Counted from the first letter of the stretch, positions 9,139-18,054 are shown. The stretch: 64,000 nucleotides of DNA from an uncultured Bacilli bacterium (GCA_934096105.1 CAKOLH010000005.1:1-64000), one strand, 5' to 3'. Notes: a model not told the origin generated them from the sequence alone. Made by a program: numbers and translations.

Positions 9139-10254
9139 ATGAAATTCAAAGTAAAGAAAGAAATATTATTAGAAAGTTTAAACAATACTGCTAGAGCAAT
9201 ATCTACGAAAAATTTAATACCAATATTAACAGGTATAAAATTTGAATTAAAAGAAGATGGATTATATTTATATGCAAGTGATACCGATGTATCTATTAGA
9301 TCATTTATACCAAAAGATAAATTAACAAGTACTAGTGAACTTGGTAGTATAGTAATTGGAGGTAAGTATATAGTAGAAATAATAAGAAAGTTACCAAATA
9401 CTGATATTTCTATTGAAGTAATTGATGGATATAAACTAATTGTTAGTACAGATAATACAGAGTTTAATTTAAATGGTATAAATCCTAATGAATTTCCTAA
9501 TTTAGATTTAGATGAAACTAAAGAACCAATTGTAGTAAATAATGGAATATTTAAAGATATTATTAATCAAACTGTATTTGCCACTAGTCAAAGTGAGACT
9601 AGACCTCTTCTTACAGGTATTAATTTTAAACTATCTGGTAATAGTTTTGAGGTTTTAGCAACAGACTCTTATAGACTTGCTAGAAAGTATGTAGAAATTG
9701 ATAAGGATATTGAAAATGAGGTAAATATTGTAGTTCCTGGTAAAAACTTACTTGAACTTACAAAGATGTTAGATGATGATACCGCTAGTGTGGAAATGCA
9801 TTTATTTAGTAATAAAATATTATTTAAGTACAAAAATATTGTATTCTTATCTAGATTGCTATCTGGAACATATCCAACTACTTCAAATATTATTCCAAAA
9901 GATTTTAATATTGAATTAGAATGTAAATTTGATGATTTATTTAATATGATAGATAGAGCATCTCTTCTTACATCTGATAGAGAAAAGAATACTGTAAAAC
10001 TTACATTAACTAAGGATGAACTTATGATTTCTTCAAATAGTCCTGAAATAGGTAGAGTAGAAGAAAAGATAAGTATTAGTTCTGATAAGGAAATTAATAT
10101 ATCATTTAGTTCTAAGTTTATGCTTGATGCTATTAAAAGTTTTAACAAGGATAAGGTTGTCCTTTGTATGAATAATGATAGTTCTCCTATTGTTATTAAG
10201 AATAATGAAGATAGTTCTTTAATACAATTAGTACTTCCTATTAAAACTTGTTAA
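9139..10254 (+). CDS. dnaN: DNA polymerase III beta subunit (sliding clamp)
   Basis: The 371-aa clamp forms a dimeric ring that tethers polymerase III and repair enzymes to DNA. Family features are the opening M-K-F-K-V, three repeated clamp domains, A-T-D-S-Y-R-L-A (~175-182, domain 2) and the C-terminal L-P-I-K-T-C (usual form M-P-V/I-R). An in-frame ATG at 9130 overlaps the AGAGG Shine-Dalgarno, so the ATG at 9139 is chosen. It follows dnaA across a 133-bp box-rich gap. A terminator ends it, and the S4-protein gene yaaA usually found next is missing. Confidence 0.97.
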   Translation: MKFKVKKEILLESLNNTARAISTKNLIPILTGIKFELKEDGLYLYASDTDVSIRSFIPKDKLTSTSELGSIVIGGKYIVEIIRKLPNTDISIEVIDGYKLIVSTDNTEFNLNGINPNEFPNLDLDETKEPIVVNNGIFKDIINQTVFATSQSETRPLLTGINFKLSGNSFEVLATDSYRLARKYVEIDKDIENEVNIVVPGKNLLELTKMLDDDTASVEMHLFSNKILFKYKNIVFLSRLLSGTYPTTSNIIPKDFNIELECKFDDLFNMIDRASLLTSDREKNTVKLTLTKDELMISSNSPEIGRVEEKISISSDKEINISFSSKFMLDAIKSFNKDKVVLCMNNDSSPIVIKNNEDSSLIQLVLPIKTC

Positions 10255-10275
10255 TTAATAATATTTATTAAAAAT

Positions 10276-10300
10276 ACTCTCATTAGGAGAGTTTTTTTTT
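10276..10300 (+). terminator. dnaN terminator
   Basis: Stem ACTCTC/GAGAGT, loop ATTAG, followed by a T-run of 8-9. Confidence 0.85.
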
Positions 10301-10365
10301 GTCCACAATTATGTGGATATAAATTAAATGTACTGAATTAGATTCTAAATCAAATATTTCGTAAG

Positions 10366-10460
10366 GGCTTATATAGATGGATATGGCTGATATATTATTT
10401 TGAGACAATATGTTGACTCAAAATAACATTGTAAGACTAAAAAATAAGGCTTACAATGCA
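10366..10460 (+). repeat. Paired-hairpin intergenic element, copy A
   Basis: GGCTTATATA leads into hairpin 1 (10381-10393, ATAT-GGCTG-ATAT), hairpin 2 (10395-10426, TTATTTTGAG/CTCAAAATAA) and hairpin 3 (10427-10458, CATTGTAAG/CTTACAATG). Hairpins 2 and 3 abut exactly. The copy lies after the dnaN terminator and before the comK-like gene. Confidence 0.78.
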
Positions 10461-10469
10461 AATAAAATA

Positions 10470-10482
10470 AAAAAATACTTTT
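10470..10482. promoter_or_regulatory. AT-box (AAAA-N5-TTTT) upstream of the comK-like gene
   Basis: The sequence fits the half-site of the B. subtilis ComK box, AAAANNNNNTTTT, and lies 80 bp before the comK-like gene. In such AT-rich DNA this match can occur by chance, and I see no second half-site at the usual spacing. Confidence 0.25.
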
Positions 10483-10563
10483 ATCGACAAATTTCAACAA
10501 AATTCGACATATCTTTATGCTTTAATATTTTTCACATATTTTATATGTGGAAAGGGGGTAATT

Positions 10564-11025
10564 ATGAGAGATTATGTTATTAATGAAGAACTTTTATGTT
10601 TTACCCAAGATACTATAGAAAAAGATAATGTTTTGGTTATAGAAAAGTCTAAAAGATTAACTTTTAAAGGTAATTCACTAAAGTTTTTACGAAGATGTTG
10701 TTTCTGCTACGGACATTCTTATAATATTCAGAGACAATTTGTAATAGACCATTTTAATTATTATATTAAAACTCCTATTATACTATCTGAGTACAATAAA
10801 ATAATATTATTTCCTACAGCATCACCAGAATCTAATAAATGTATTTGGCTTTCTTATAATAATATTGAAAGATATGTAGAGGCTGAAAAAAACTATACAG
10901 AAATTTATTTTAAAGGTGGAAAAGTATTAAAAATCAGAGCTCCATATACTACTATTGACAACCAAATTACTAAGTGTATCAAGATAGAAAAATTACTTAA
11001 TAGTCTACAATATACTGAAATGTAA
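10564..11025 (+). CDS. comK: ComK-like competence transcription factor
   Basis: A ComK family protein of 153 aa (B. subtilis ComK is 192). ComK is the master activator of natural competence and binds AAAAN5TTTT boxes. Family motifs are seen in order: the R-R-C-C-F-C-Y-G-H-S region (~43-52, 'C-x-YG'), K-T-P-I (~69-72), then L-F-P-T-A-S-P with a following C-I-W-L (~85-99). GGGGG lies just before the ATG. It is a single gene with its own terminator, inserted between dnaN and recF where yaaA normally sits. Shorter than ComK at both ends, it could be a ComK-like regulator with another target set. Confidence 0.82.
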   Translation: MRDYVINEELLCFTQDTIEKDNVLVIEKSKRLTFKGNSLKFLRRCCFCYGHSYNIQRQFVIDHFNYYIKTPIILSEYNKIILFPTASPESNKCIWLSYNNIERYVEAEKNYTEIYFKGGKVLKIRAPYTTIDNQITKCIKIEKLLNSLQYTEM

Positions 11026-11045
11026 TGAAGTCTTAAAAAATAAGG

Positions 11046-11071
11046 AAAAAAGGCAAAAAATGGCCTTTTTT
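11046..11071 (+). terminator. Terminator after the comK-like gene
   Basis: Stem AAAAAAGGC/GCCTTTTTT with a T-rich tail. Confidence 0.8.
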
Positions 11072-11167
11072 GCTTTTAAAAATAGGCTATTTATGATATA
11101 ATTATGTATGTATAGGGATACATGAGTAGATTAATTATTTAACTACGAGCAAAAAAGAGGCTGTAAA

Positions 11168-12286
11168 ATGAAAATTACAAAAATGACATTAAAAAAATAT
11201 CGTAATTATGATAATTTAGAAATTAGTTTTAATGATAATTTAAATATTATTATTGGTGATAATGCTCAAGGTAAAACTAATTTATTAGAATCTATTTATG
11301 TTCTTGGAGTTACTAGATCTTTTTTATCTGGTAACGATAGGAATCTTATTAAATTTGAAAATAAGGCTTCTTTAATAAAAGGTGAAGTTATTACTAATAA
11401 TGGGAAAATTAATTTAGAAGTTTTAATTAACGAAAATGGTAAAGTAGTTAAAGTAAATAACAAAGAAATTAAAAAACTTAGTGATTACATATCGTTACTT
11501 AATGTTATTGTATTTAATTCTGATAGTATAAGAATATTTAAAGATAGTCCTAATTCTCGGAGAAAGTACTTTAATATTGAAATTAGTCAAATTAATAAGA
11601 AATATTTAAAGTTACTTAGTGATTATAATACTATATTAAGACAGAGAAATGAATTTCTTAAGGTAATTAATGTTAATAAGGAAAATGATATGATGTATTT
11701 AAGTATATTGAATGAAAAGTATGTACTTTTATCCTTAGAAATATATAACTATCGGAAAAGATTTATTGATGATATTAATATGTATTTGGGTAATTCTTTT
11801 AAATATATTACTGGATATGATGATTTAATGATTAAATATGTCTCTAATTTTAGTAATTTTGATAAGGAAACTTTTTTAAAAAAACTAAATGATAATTTAA
11901 GTAGAGATATTCAATATAAAATGACTTTAATTGGACCTAATAGAGATGATTTTTATTTTTTATTAGGTGATAAAAATTTGTCATTATATGGCAGTCAAGG
12001 ACAGATTAGAAGTGCTGTTTTAGCTCTTAAATTGTCAGAAGTTAAGTTATTTAGTAATATTACTGGTGATACACCAATACTTTTACTTGATGATATGTTT
12101 AGTGAATTAGACATAAATAAGAAAAATAATATTTTAAAATTTTTGGATGGTAATATACAAACTATAATTACTACGACAGATATTAAGAATATTAATGAAA
12201 AAATAAAGGAAAAAGCTAATGTTTATGAAATAAAAGAAGGAAAAATTATTTCCCGGGAAATAATTTCCAAGCAGGAAGGTGATTAA
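11168..12286 (+). CDS. recF: DNA replication and repair protein RecF
   Basis: RecF loads RecA at single-strand gaps together with RecO and RecR (recR is at 20.7 kb). It has 372 aa, standard size. Walker A G-D-N-A-Q-G-K-T (~30-37), the ABC-type signature around Y-G-S-Q-G-Q-I-R and Walker B L-L-L-D-D-M-F-S-E-L-D are all present. Its start follows a GAGG-type site. gyrB begins 2 bp after the stop, so recF-gyrB-gyrA is an operon. The last codons contain a perfect 24-bp palindrome matching a Noc-binding site, encoding K-I-I-S-R-E-I-I, in the poorly conserved C-terminus. Confidence 0.96.
   Translation: MKITKMTLKKYRNYDNLEISFNDNLNIIIGDNAQGKTNLLESIYVLGVTRSFLSGNDRNLIKFENKASLIKGEVITNNGKINLEVLINENGKVVKVNNKEIKKLSDYISLLNVIVFNSDSIRIFKDSPNSRRKYFNIEISQINKKYLKLLSDYNTILRQRNEFLKVINVNKENDMMYLSILNEKYVLLSLEIYNYRKRFIDDINMYLGNSFKYITGYDDLMIKYVSNFSNFDKETFLKKLNDNLSRDIQYKMTLIGPNRDDFYFLLGDKNLSLYGSQGQIRSAVLALKLSEVKLFSNITGDTPILLLDDMFSELDINKKNNILKFLDGNIQTIITTTDIKNINEKIKEKANVYEIKEGKIISREIISKQEGD
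12243..12266. promoter_or_regulatory. Noc-binding site (NBS), perfect palindrome inside recF
   Basis: A perfect 24-bp inverted repeat centred on CCCGGG, containing the exact B. subtilis Noc consensus TATTTCCCGGGAAATA. It overlaps the final codons of recF. Confidence 0.85.
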
Positions 12287-12288
12287 AT

Positions 12289-14211
12289 ATGAATAATGAA
12301 CATTATGATGCATCAGACATACAAGTTCTTGAAGGACTAGAAGCCGTTAGAAAAAGACCAGGTATGTATATAGGAACTACTGATATTAAAGGATTACATC
12401 ATTTGGTATGGGAAATAGTAGATAACTCTATAGATGAAGCTTTGGCTGGATATTGTAAAAATATAGAAGTTGTCATAAATAAGGACAATTCTGTTACTGT
12501 AAAAGATGATGGTAGAGGTATACCTGTTGGTATTCATCCAAAAACTGGAAAATCCACTGTTGAAACAGTTTATACAGTACTTCATGCAGGTGGTAAATTT
12601 GGCGGTGGCGGATACAAAGTATCTGGCGGATTACATGGAGTTGGTGCCTCTGTAGTTAATGCATTAAGCAAATGGGTTGAAGTAAGGGTTTATAAAAATG
12701 GTAAAGTTTATTTCATTAGATTTGAAGATGGTGGTCATACTGTAGCACCTTTAAAAGTTATAGATGAGTGCTCTCCTGATAGAACTGGTACTACAGTTAC
12801 ATTTAAACCTGATCCTACTATATTTGATAGTGATATTTATGATTATGAAATACTTAAGGTAAGAATTAGAGAATTAGCATTTTTAAATAAAGGACTTTGT
12901 ATTACTTTACGTGATGATAGAGATGATGAAGATACTACTGGAGAAAAATTCTTGTATGAAGGTGGTATTAGTGAATATGTAAGATTCATAAATAAGGGAA
13001 AAACTCCTTTACATGATGATATTATTCATCTTACTGGTGAAGAAGATGGTGTTATGTTTGAAGTTGCAATGCAATATAACACTAGTTATAATGATAATAT
13101 TTATTCATTTGTTAATAATATTAACACTCACGATGGTGGAACTCATGAAGAAGGTGTTAGAAGAGCTTTAACTAGAGTTATTAATAGTTATGCTAGAAAA
13201 AATAATTTACTAAAAGAAAAAGATGATTCTTTAACTGGCGACGATGTTAAAGAAGGCCTAACAATGATTATTTCTTGCAAGCATCCTAATCCACAGTTTG
13301 AAGGTCAAACAAAGGGTAGACTTGGTAATTCTGAAGTTAGAAAACTTGCTGATAGCGTCTTTTCACAAGGATTTGAAAGATTTTTATTAGAACATCCAGA
13401 AGATGCAAAGATAATAGTAAATAAGGCTTTACTTGCTTGTAGGGCTAGAAACGCTGCGAGAAAAGCAAGAGAAATTACTAGAAAAACTGATTTATCTACT
13501 ACTAATTTCTTTGGTAAATTGTCTGATTGCAAAAGTAAAGATCCTAAGGTATCTGAAATATTTATAGTCGAGGGAGATAGTGCTGGTGGATCCGCTAAAA
13601 AGGGAAGAGATTCTATGACACAAGCTATTTTGCCACTTAGAGGTAAAATTCTTAATGTTGAAAAGGCTAGACTCGATAAAGCATTATCAAATGAAGAAAT
13701 TAGAACTATTATAACTGCATTTGGAACTGGTATAGGTGAAGAATTTGACTTATCTAAACTTAGATACGATAAAATTATTATAATGACCGATGCCGATGTT
13801 GATGGATCACATATTAGAGTTCTTCTTCTTACGTTATTTTATAGGTTCTTTAAACCAATTGTTGAAGCAGGCCATGTTTATGCTGCTCAACCTCCATTAT
13901 TTAGAATAATGCATGGAAAAACAAGAAGATATGTACTTGATGAGAAAGAAAAAGAAGCATATTTAGCAACTCTTCCTGAAAATGTAAGAAATCGTGCTGA
14001 GATAGCTCGTATGAAAGGTTTAGGAGAGATGGATGCAGAAGAATTAAATGAAACTACTATGGACATTAATAAGAGGGTATTGCGTAGAATAACTGTTGAT
14101 GATTGTGTATCTGCTGATGCTATATTCGAAAAATTAATGGGTGATGATGTAGAACCTAGAAGGGCATTTATTGAAGAGAATGCTAGATATGTTAAAAATC
14201 TTGATATTTAG
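12289..14211 (+). CDS. gyrB: DNA gyrase subunit B
   Basis: The ATPase subunit of gyrase (640 aa, normal). GHKL ATP-site motifs are the E-I-V-D-N-S-I-D-E-A helix (~43-52), D-D-G-R-G-I-P (~74-80) and G-L-H-G-V-G-A-S (~115-122). The TOPRIM region shows E-G-D-S-A-G-G-S, P-L-R-G-K-I-L-N-V-E-K-A (the quinolone-region motif in standard form) and the metal-binding D-A-D-V-D-G-S-H. The gene lies 2 bp after recF and 11 bp before gyrA, so the subunits are co-transcribed. Confidence 0.98.
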   Translation: MNNEHYDASDIQVLEGLEAVRKRPGMYIGTTDIKGLHHLVWEIVDNSIDEALAGYCKNIEVVINKDNSVTVKDDGRGIPVGIHPKTGKSTVETVYTVLHAGGKFGGGGYKVSGGLHGVGASVVNALSKWVEVRVYKNGKVYFIRFEDGGHTVAPLKVIDECSPDRTGTTVTFKPDPTIFDSDIYDYEILKVRIRELAFLNKGLCITLRDDRDDEDTTGEKFLYEGGISEYVRFINKGKTPLHDDIIHLTGEEDGVMFEVAMQYNTSYNDNIYSFVNNINTHDGGTHEEGVRRALTRVINSYARKNNLLKEKDDSLTGDDVKEGLTMIISCKHPNPQFEGQTKGRLGNSEVRKLADSVFSQGFERFLLEHPEDAKIIVNKALLACRARNAARKAREITRKTDLSTTNFFGKLSDCKSKDPKVSEIFIVEGDSAGGSAKKGRDSMTQAILPLRGKILNVEKARLDKALSNEEIRTIITAFGTGIGEEFDLSKLRYDKIIIMTDADVDGSHIRVLLLTLFYRFFKPIVEAGHVYAAQPPLFRIMHGKTRRYVLDEKEKEAYLATLPENVRNRAEIARMKGLGEMDAEELNETTMDINKRVLRRITVDDCVSADAIFEKLMGDDVEPRRAFIEENARYVKNLDI

Positions 14212-14222
14212 GAGGTTATGTT

Positions 14223-16832
14223 ATGGAAAATGAAAATATAAAAAATGATAATAATGATATTAATGAACTTGTTGATAGAGCAATGAATGATATTAATCAA
14301 ACCGATAAAAATGAAGAGACTAAAGATGAAACTGCTGAAAATTCTGAAATAGAAGAGGATAATTTTAATGGTGATTTTCATGAAAAGGATAGTAGTACTG
14401 CTAATGACATTGTTTCTGAGGTTAAGGATTCATTTATTGACTATTCTATGAGTGTTATTACATCAAGGGCTATTCCTGACCTTAGAGACGGATTAAAGCC
14501 TGTTCACAGAAGAATTTTATGGTCTATGTATGAAGAAGGTAATACACCTGATAAACCTCATAAAAAATCTGCAACTACTGTTGGTTATGTTATGGGACAT
14601 TATCATCCTCATGGTGATAGTTCTATATATGAAGCAATGGTTCGTTTGGCACAAGACTTTAACGAAAGATATATGTTAGTTGATGGTCATGGTAATTTTG
14701 GTAATATTGAGGGTGATGGAGCTGCTGCATATCGTTACACAGAAGCAAGATTATCTAAAATTTCTCTTGAACTTATTAGAGATATTAATAAAAACACTGT
14801 TGATATGGATGATAATTTTGATGAGACTAGTAAAGAACCAAGAGTATTACCAAGTAGATTTCCTAATATATTAGTAAATGGTTCAATGGGTATAGCTGTT
14901 GGTATGGCCACAAATATTCCTCCTCATAATTTAGGTGAAGTAATTGATGGTTGTGTTGCATATATTGATAATCATGATATAGATACTTTGGAACTTATGG
15001 AGTACGTTAAAGGGCCTGATTTTCCTACTGGTGGTATTATACTTGGTAATTCAGGTATAAAAAAGGCATATGAAACTGGTAGAGGATCTATTACTATTCG
15101 TAGTAGAGCTGAAATAGAGGAACACAATAATCATAATACTATTGTTATTACTGAGGTTCCTTATGGTGTAAACACGATGGAACTTAAGAATAAAGTTGCT
15201 GAACTTGTTAGAGATAAAGTAATTGATGGTATATCTGATTATCATACTGACTTAAAGGATGGGGTTAAAATAACTATTACTTTAAAGAGAGATGCTAATC
15301 CACAAGTTGTACTTAATAATTTATATAAACATACTAATTTTCAAATTTCTTATGGTATTATATTTTTAATGCTTGATCAAGGAGTTCCTAAAACTTTAGG
15401 ATTAAAGGATATTATTTCTAAATATATTGATCATCAAAAGGAAGTTATTATCAGAAGAACTAGATTTGATTTAGATAAAGATGAGAGAAGAGTTCATATT
15501 TTAGAGGGTTATAAGATAGCACAAGATAATATTGATGAAGTTATTAAAATAATAAAGACCGCTAAAAGTGATGTTGAGGCTAAGGAAAAATTGATGAGTC
15601 GATTTGCTTTATCTGAAATTCAAACTGATGCTATATTAGAATTGAAATTACGTCGTTTGACTGGAATGGAAAGAGAGAAGATTGAGGCTGAACTTGCTGA
15701 TTTACTTCTTGAAATAGAGGAATTGAAGTCTATTCTTGCTTCTGAAGAAAAAGTTCTTAATATAATTAAGAAGGAATTATTAGATATTAAGAGTAGGTAT
15801 GCTGATGAAAGAAGAACTCATATTGATATGACTGCTGTTGAATATATTGAAGATGAAAGTTTAATTCCTGAAGATAAGGTTGTTATTACTTTAACTAAGA
15901 AGGGTTATATTAAGAGATTATCTGCTTCTACTTATAAAACACAACATAGAGGTGGTGTTGGTATTAAGGGTATGTCTACTAATGAGGAAGACTTTGTCGA
16001 ACAAATTCTTAACTGTTCTACTCATGATTATGTCTTATTCTTTACTAATATGGGTAAGGTTTATAGAGTTAAGGGTTATAAAATTCCTGAATATAGTAGA
16101 CAATCTAAGGGATTACCTATTATTAATTTACTTAACTTAGAACAGGGTGAGTATGTTACTGCATTGCTTAATGGCTCTAATGATAGTGAAGATAAGTATT
16201 TGATATTTGCTACTAAAAGTGGATTGATTAAGAGAACTGATTTGGCTGAATTTTATAATATTAGAACTAATGGTAAGAGATTTATTACTTTGAGAGATGA
16301 TGATGAACTTATTTCTGTTAAGGGTACTACTGGTGATAATGATATATTAATGGCTTCTTCTAATGGTAGAATGGTAAGATTTAATGAAAACTCTATTAGA
16401 GTTATGGGAAGAGGCGCTTCTGGTGTTAGAGGTATTAATTTAGATGGTGGTTTCCTTGTTGGTATGGAAGTTGTTAAACCTAATGAAGATGTTCTTGTTA
16501 TTAGTGAATATGGTTATGGTAAAAAGACTCCTATTGAAGAATATAGAATAACTAATAGAGGCGGTAAGGGTGTTAAGACTATTAATATTACTGAGAAGAA
16601 TGGTTCTATTGTTTCCTTTAAGACTGTTACTGATGATAAGGACTTGATAATTATCACTGATACTGGTATGATTATTAGATTAGCTGTTGATAAGATTTCT
16701 AGAATGAGTAGGGTTACTCAAGGCGTAAGACTTATTAATCTTAAGGATGAGACTAAGGTTAGTGGAACTGCTATTGTTGATAAGGACGATGAAGAACAGG
16801 TTTTAGAAGATATTAATTCAAAGAGTGAGTAA
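14223..16832 (+). CDS. gyrA: DNA gyrase subunit A with acidic N-terminal extension
   Basis: The breakage-reunion subunit (869 aa). The winged-helix domain begins near D-S-F-I-D-Y-S-M-S-V-I (~70). The quinolone-region motif reads G-D-S-S-I-Y-E-A-M-V (wild-type Ser). The catalytic Tyr lies in A-A-A-Y-R-Y-T-E-A-R. The C-terminal beta-pinwheel contains a GyrA-box variant N-R-G-G-K-G. Before the canonical start there are about 60 extra residues, very rich in Asp, Glu and Asn; GyrA normally has only about 10-15 residues there. GGAGG lies before the ATG, so the extension is probably translated. An alternative internal start at M-S-V is too far inside to be real. Confidence 0.97.
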   Translation: MENENIKNDNNDINELVDRAMNDINQTDKNEETKDETAENSEIEEDNFNGDFHEKDSSTANDIVSEVKDSFIDYSMSVITSRAIPDLRDGLKPVHRRILWSMYEEGNTPDKPHKKSATTVGYVMGHYHPHGDSSIYEAMVRLAQDFNERYMLVDGHGNFGNIEGDGAAAYRYTEARLSKISLELIRDINKNTVDMDDNFDETSKEPRVLPSRFPNILVNGSMGIAVGMATNIPPHNLGEVIDGCVAYIDNHDIDTLELMEYVKGPDFPTGGIILGNSGIKKAYETGRGSITIRSRAEIEEHNNHNTIVITEVPYGVNTMELKNKVAELVRDKVIDGISDYHTDLKDGVKITITLKRDANPQVVLNNLYKHTNFQISYGIIFLMLDQGVPKTLGLKDIISKYIDHQKEVIIRRTRFDLDKDERRVHILEGYKIAQDNIDEVIKIIKTAKSDVEAKEKLMSRFALSEIQTDAILELKLRRLTGMEREKIEAELADLLLEIEELKSILASEEKVLNIIKKELLDIKSRYADERRTHIDMTAVEYIEDESLIPEDKVVITLTKKGYIKRLSASTYKTQHRGGVGIKGMSTNEEDFVEQILNCSTHDYVLFFTNMGKVYRVKGYKIPEYSRQSKGLPIINLLNLEQGEYVTALLNGSNDSEDKYLIFATKSGLIKRTDLAEFYNIRTNGKRFITLRDDDELISVKGTTGDNDILMASSNGRMVRFNENSIRVMGRGASGVRGINLDGGFLVGMEVVKPNEDVLVISEYGYGKKTPIEEYRITNRGGKGVKTINITEKNGSIVSFKTVTDDKDLIIITDTGMIIRLAVDKISRMSRVTQGVRLINLKDETKVSGTAIVDKDDEEQVLEDINSKSE

Positions 16833-16854
16833 GAGTAATTATTTACTCTTTTTT
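16831..16854 (+). terminator. gyrA terminator
   Basis: Stem AAGAGTAA/TTACTCTT followed by a T-run; it overlaps the gyrA stop codon. Confidence 0.85.
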
Positions 16855-16863
16855 GTTATGTAT

Positions 16864-16883
16864 ATTATTTCTCGGGAAATAAT
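16864..16883. promoter_or_regulatory. Noc-binding site (NBS)-like palindrome after gyrA
   Basis: Palindrome with the core ATTTCTCGGGAAAT, one mismatch from the B. subtilis Noc consensus. It lies 10 bp after the gyrA terminator. Confidence 0.75.
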
Positions 16884-16904
16884 TATTATTAGATAAGATA
16901 AAAT

Positions 16905-16940
16905 ATCTGAGATAGCAAACAAATGTTTGCTATCTCGGAT
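16905..16940. other. Long stable hairpin upstream of the SRP RNA
   Basis: A 16-bp stem (ATCTGAGATAGCAAAC against GTTTGCTATCTCGGAT) with one T/G wobble and a 4-nt AAAT loop. There is no T-run, so it is not a simple terminator. It lies about 45 bp before the SRP RNA and could be an RNA structure or a protein-binding inverted repeat. Confidence 0.6.
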
Positions 16941-16984
16941 TGCTTACTAAACTTGTATTTTTTGTAGAAATATGATATAGTGTT

Positions 16985-17066
16985 GTTGATACAACATTAA
17001 TGGTGGAATCAAGTCAGGGGCGGAAGCCAGCAGCTTTAACATTTAATTAATGTGTGTATCTTTTTT
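16985..17066 (+). ncRNA. ffs: Signal recognition particle RNA (short, 4.5S-type)
   Basis: The SRP domain is recognisable: GTCAGG, the stem GGC, tetraloop GGAA, stem GCC and AGCAGC (17013-17034). The ends pair: GATACAACATTAAT (from 16988) with ATTAATGTGTGTATC (to 17060), followed by a T-run terminator (17061-17068). The RNA is only about 80 nt, so it lacks the Alu domain of the ~270-nt Bacillus RNA. A possible -10 TATGAT lies at 16971. In B. subtilis the gene is between tadA and dnaX; here it is on the other side of tadA. Confidence 0.93.
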
Positions 17067-17069
17067 TTA

Positions 17070-17097
17070 TGTTCCACGTGAAACATAAATATTAACT
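17070..17097 (+). promoter_or_regulatory. parS 1 plus weak DnaA-box-like 9-mer
   Basis: TGTTCCACGTGAAACA (17070-17085), exact match to the B. subtilis parS. After 3 bp follows ATATTAACT, a degenerate box. Confidence 0.85.
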
Positions 17098-17240
17098 ACT
17101 TTATTATTAGAAATATATCTACTATGTTATTATTATTATTTTAACTTTTGTTAATAATATATAATATAAAACCGAATATTAAAAGTTTTGTTTTTTATGA
17201 AATTTATTTATATTTTTCATTATTATTATTTTATAACTTA

Positions 17241-17269
17241 TGTTCCACGTGAAACGTAAGTTTTCCACA
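17241..17269 (+). promoter_or_regulatory. parS 2 plus TTTTCCACA
   Basis: TGTTCCACGTGAAACG (17241-17256), then 4 bp, then TTTTCCACA (17261-17269). Confidence 0.85.
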
Positions 17270-17374
17270 GATTATTTATAATGACAAAAAGTAATTACTT
17301 AAGTTTATCTTTTGATTTTAATATATACATTAATAAGTAAGACATCTTACTTATTTTAATATTTATTAATATAA

Positions 17375-17402
17375 CGTTTCATGTGGAACGTAAATATCCA
17401 CA
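17375..17402 (+). promoter_or_regulatory. parS 3 (divergent) plus ATATCCACA
   Basis: CGTTTCATGTGGAACG (17375-17390) is the least conserved parS of the array. After 3 bp follows ATATCCACA (17394-17402). Confidence 0.72.
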
Positions 17403-17530
17403 GTTTTACTGGTTAGTATATATCTTTGTAAAACATATTATTTAGTGTTATTCATATTCTATTATATATTTGATTATTTAAATTTTACCTTACGCTTTTT
17501 TAACTATTATCATTTTAACAATGATAGTAA

Positions 17531-17559
17531 TGTTCCACGTGGAACATGAGTTTTCCACA
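17531..17559 (+). promoter_or_regulatory. parS 4 plus TTTTCCACA
   Basis: TGTTCCACGTGGAACA (17531-17546), a fully symmetric palindrome, then 4 bp, then TTTTCCACA (17551-17559). Confidence 0.87.
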
Positions 17560-17687
17560 ACTTTTGTATATAACCTTATTGTATCGTGTATTTTACATTT
17601 TTAATTATGTCCTCTTTTTATAAAAAAGAGTGAATTATATCATTAATTTTGATTAAAATTAATATTTTTATTGTTTTAATTTATTTA

Positions 17688-17715
17688 TGTTTCACGTGAA
17701 ACATAAATATCAACA
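17688..17715 (+). promoter_or_regulatory. parS 5 plus ATATCAACA
   Basis: TGTTTCACGTGAAACA (17688-17703), fully symmetric, then 3 bp, then ATATCAACA (17707-17715), the same box variant as in the dnaA-dnaN gap. Confidence 0.88.
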
Positions 17716-17869
17716 GTTTTTTATTTAAATGTATATATAAAAATATAATTATTGTTAAAAATCTATTTGATATTATTATTAATGTACTATTTTAACCTAA
17801 AAAATAAAATTATTACATTTTTAAACTCATTCTTTTATAATTAATTATATTTTTTGATAAATATAGTAA

Positions 17870-17898
17870 TGTTTCACGTGAAACATGAGTTTTCCACA
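17870..17898 (+). promoter_or_regulatory. parS 6 plus TTTTCCACA
   Basis: TGTTTCACGTGAAACA (17870-17885), then 4 bp, then TTTTCCACA (17890-17898). Confidence 0.88.
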
Positions 17899-18026
17899 AT
17901 TTTTTGTATAGATTTATTTTATTATGCATTGCGTTTATTTATTTTAATGTATTTTTTATAAAAAAGAGTGAATTATATCATTAATTCTAATTAAAATTGG
18001 TATTTTTATTGCTTTAAATTGATTTA

Positions 18027-18054
18027 TGTTTCACGTGAAACTTTAACATCAACA
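18027..18054 (+). promoter_or_regulatory. parS 7 plus ACATCAACA
   Basis: TGTTTCACGTGAAACT (18027-18042), then 3 bp, then ACATCAACA (18046-18054). Confidence 0.83.

Noticed and set aside
9669..10148. Long open frame on the minus strand opposite dnaN
   Set aside because: It is an antisense shadow of dnaN with Ser/Leu/Ile-rich composition and no start signal.
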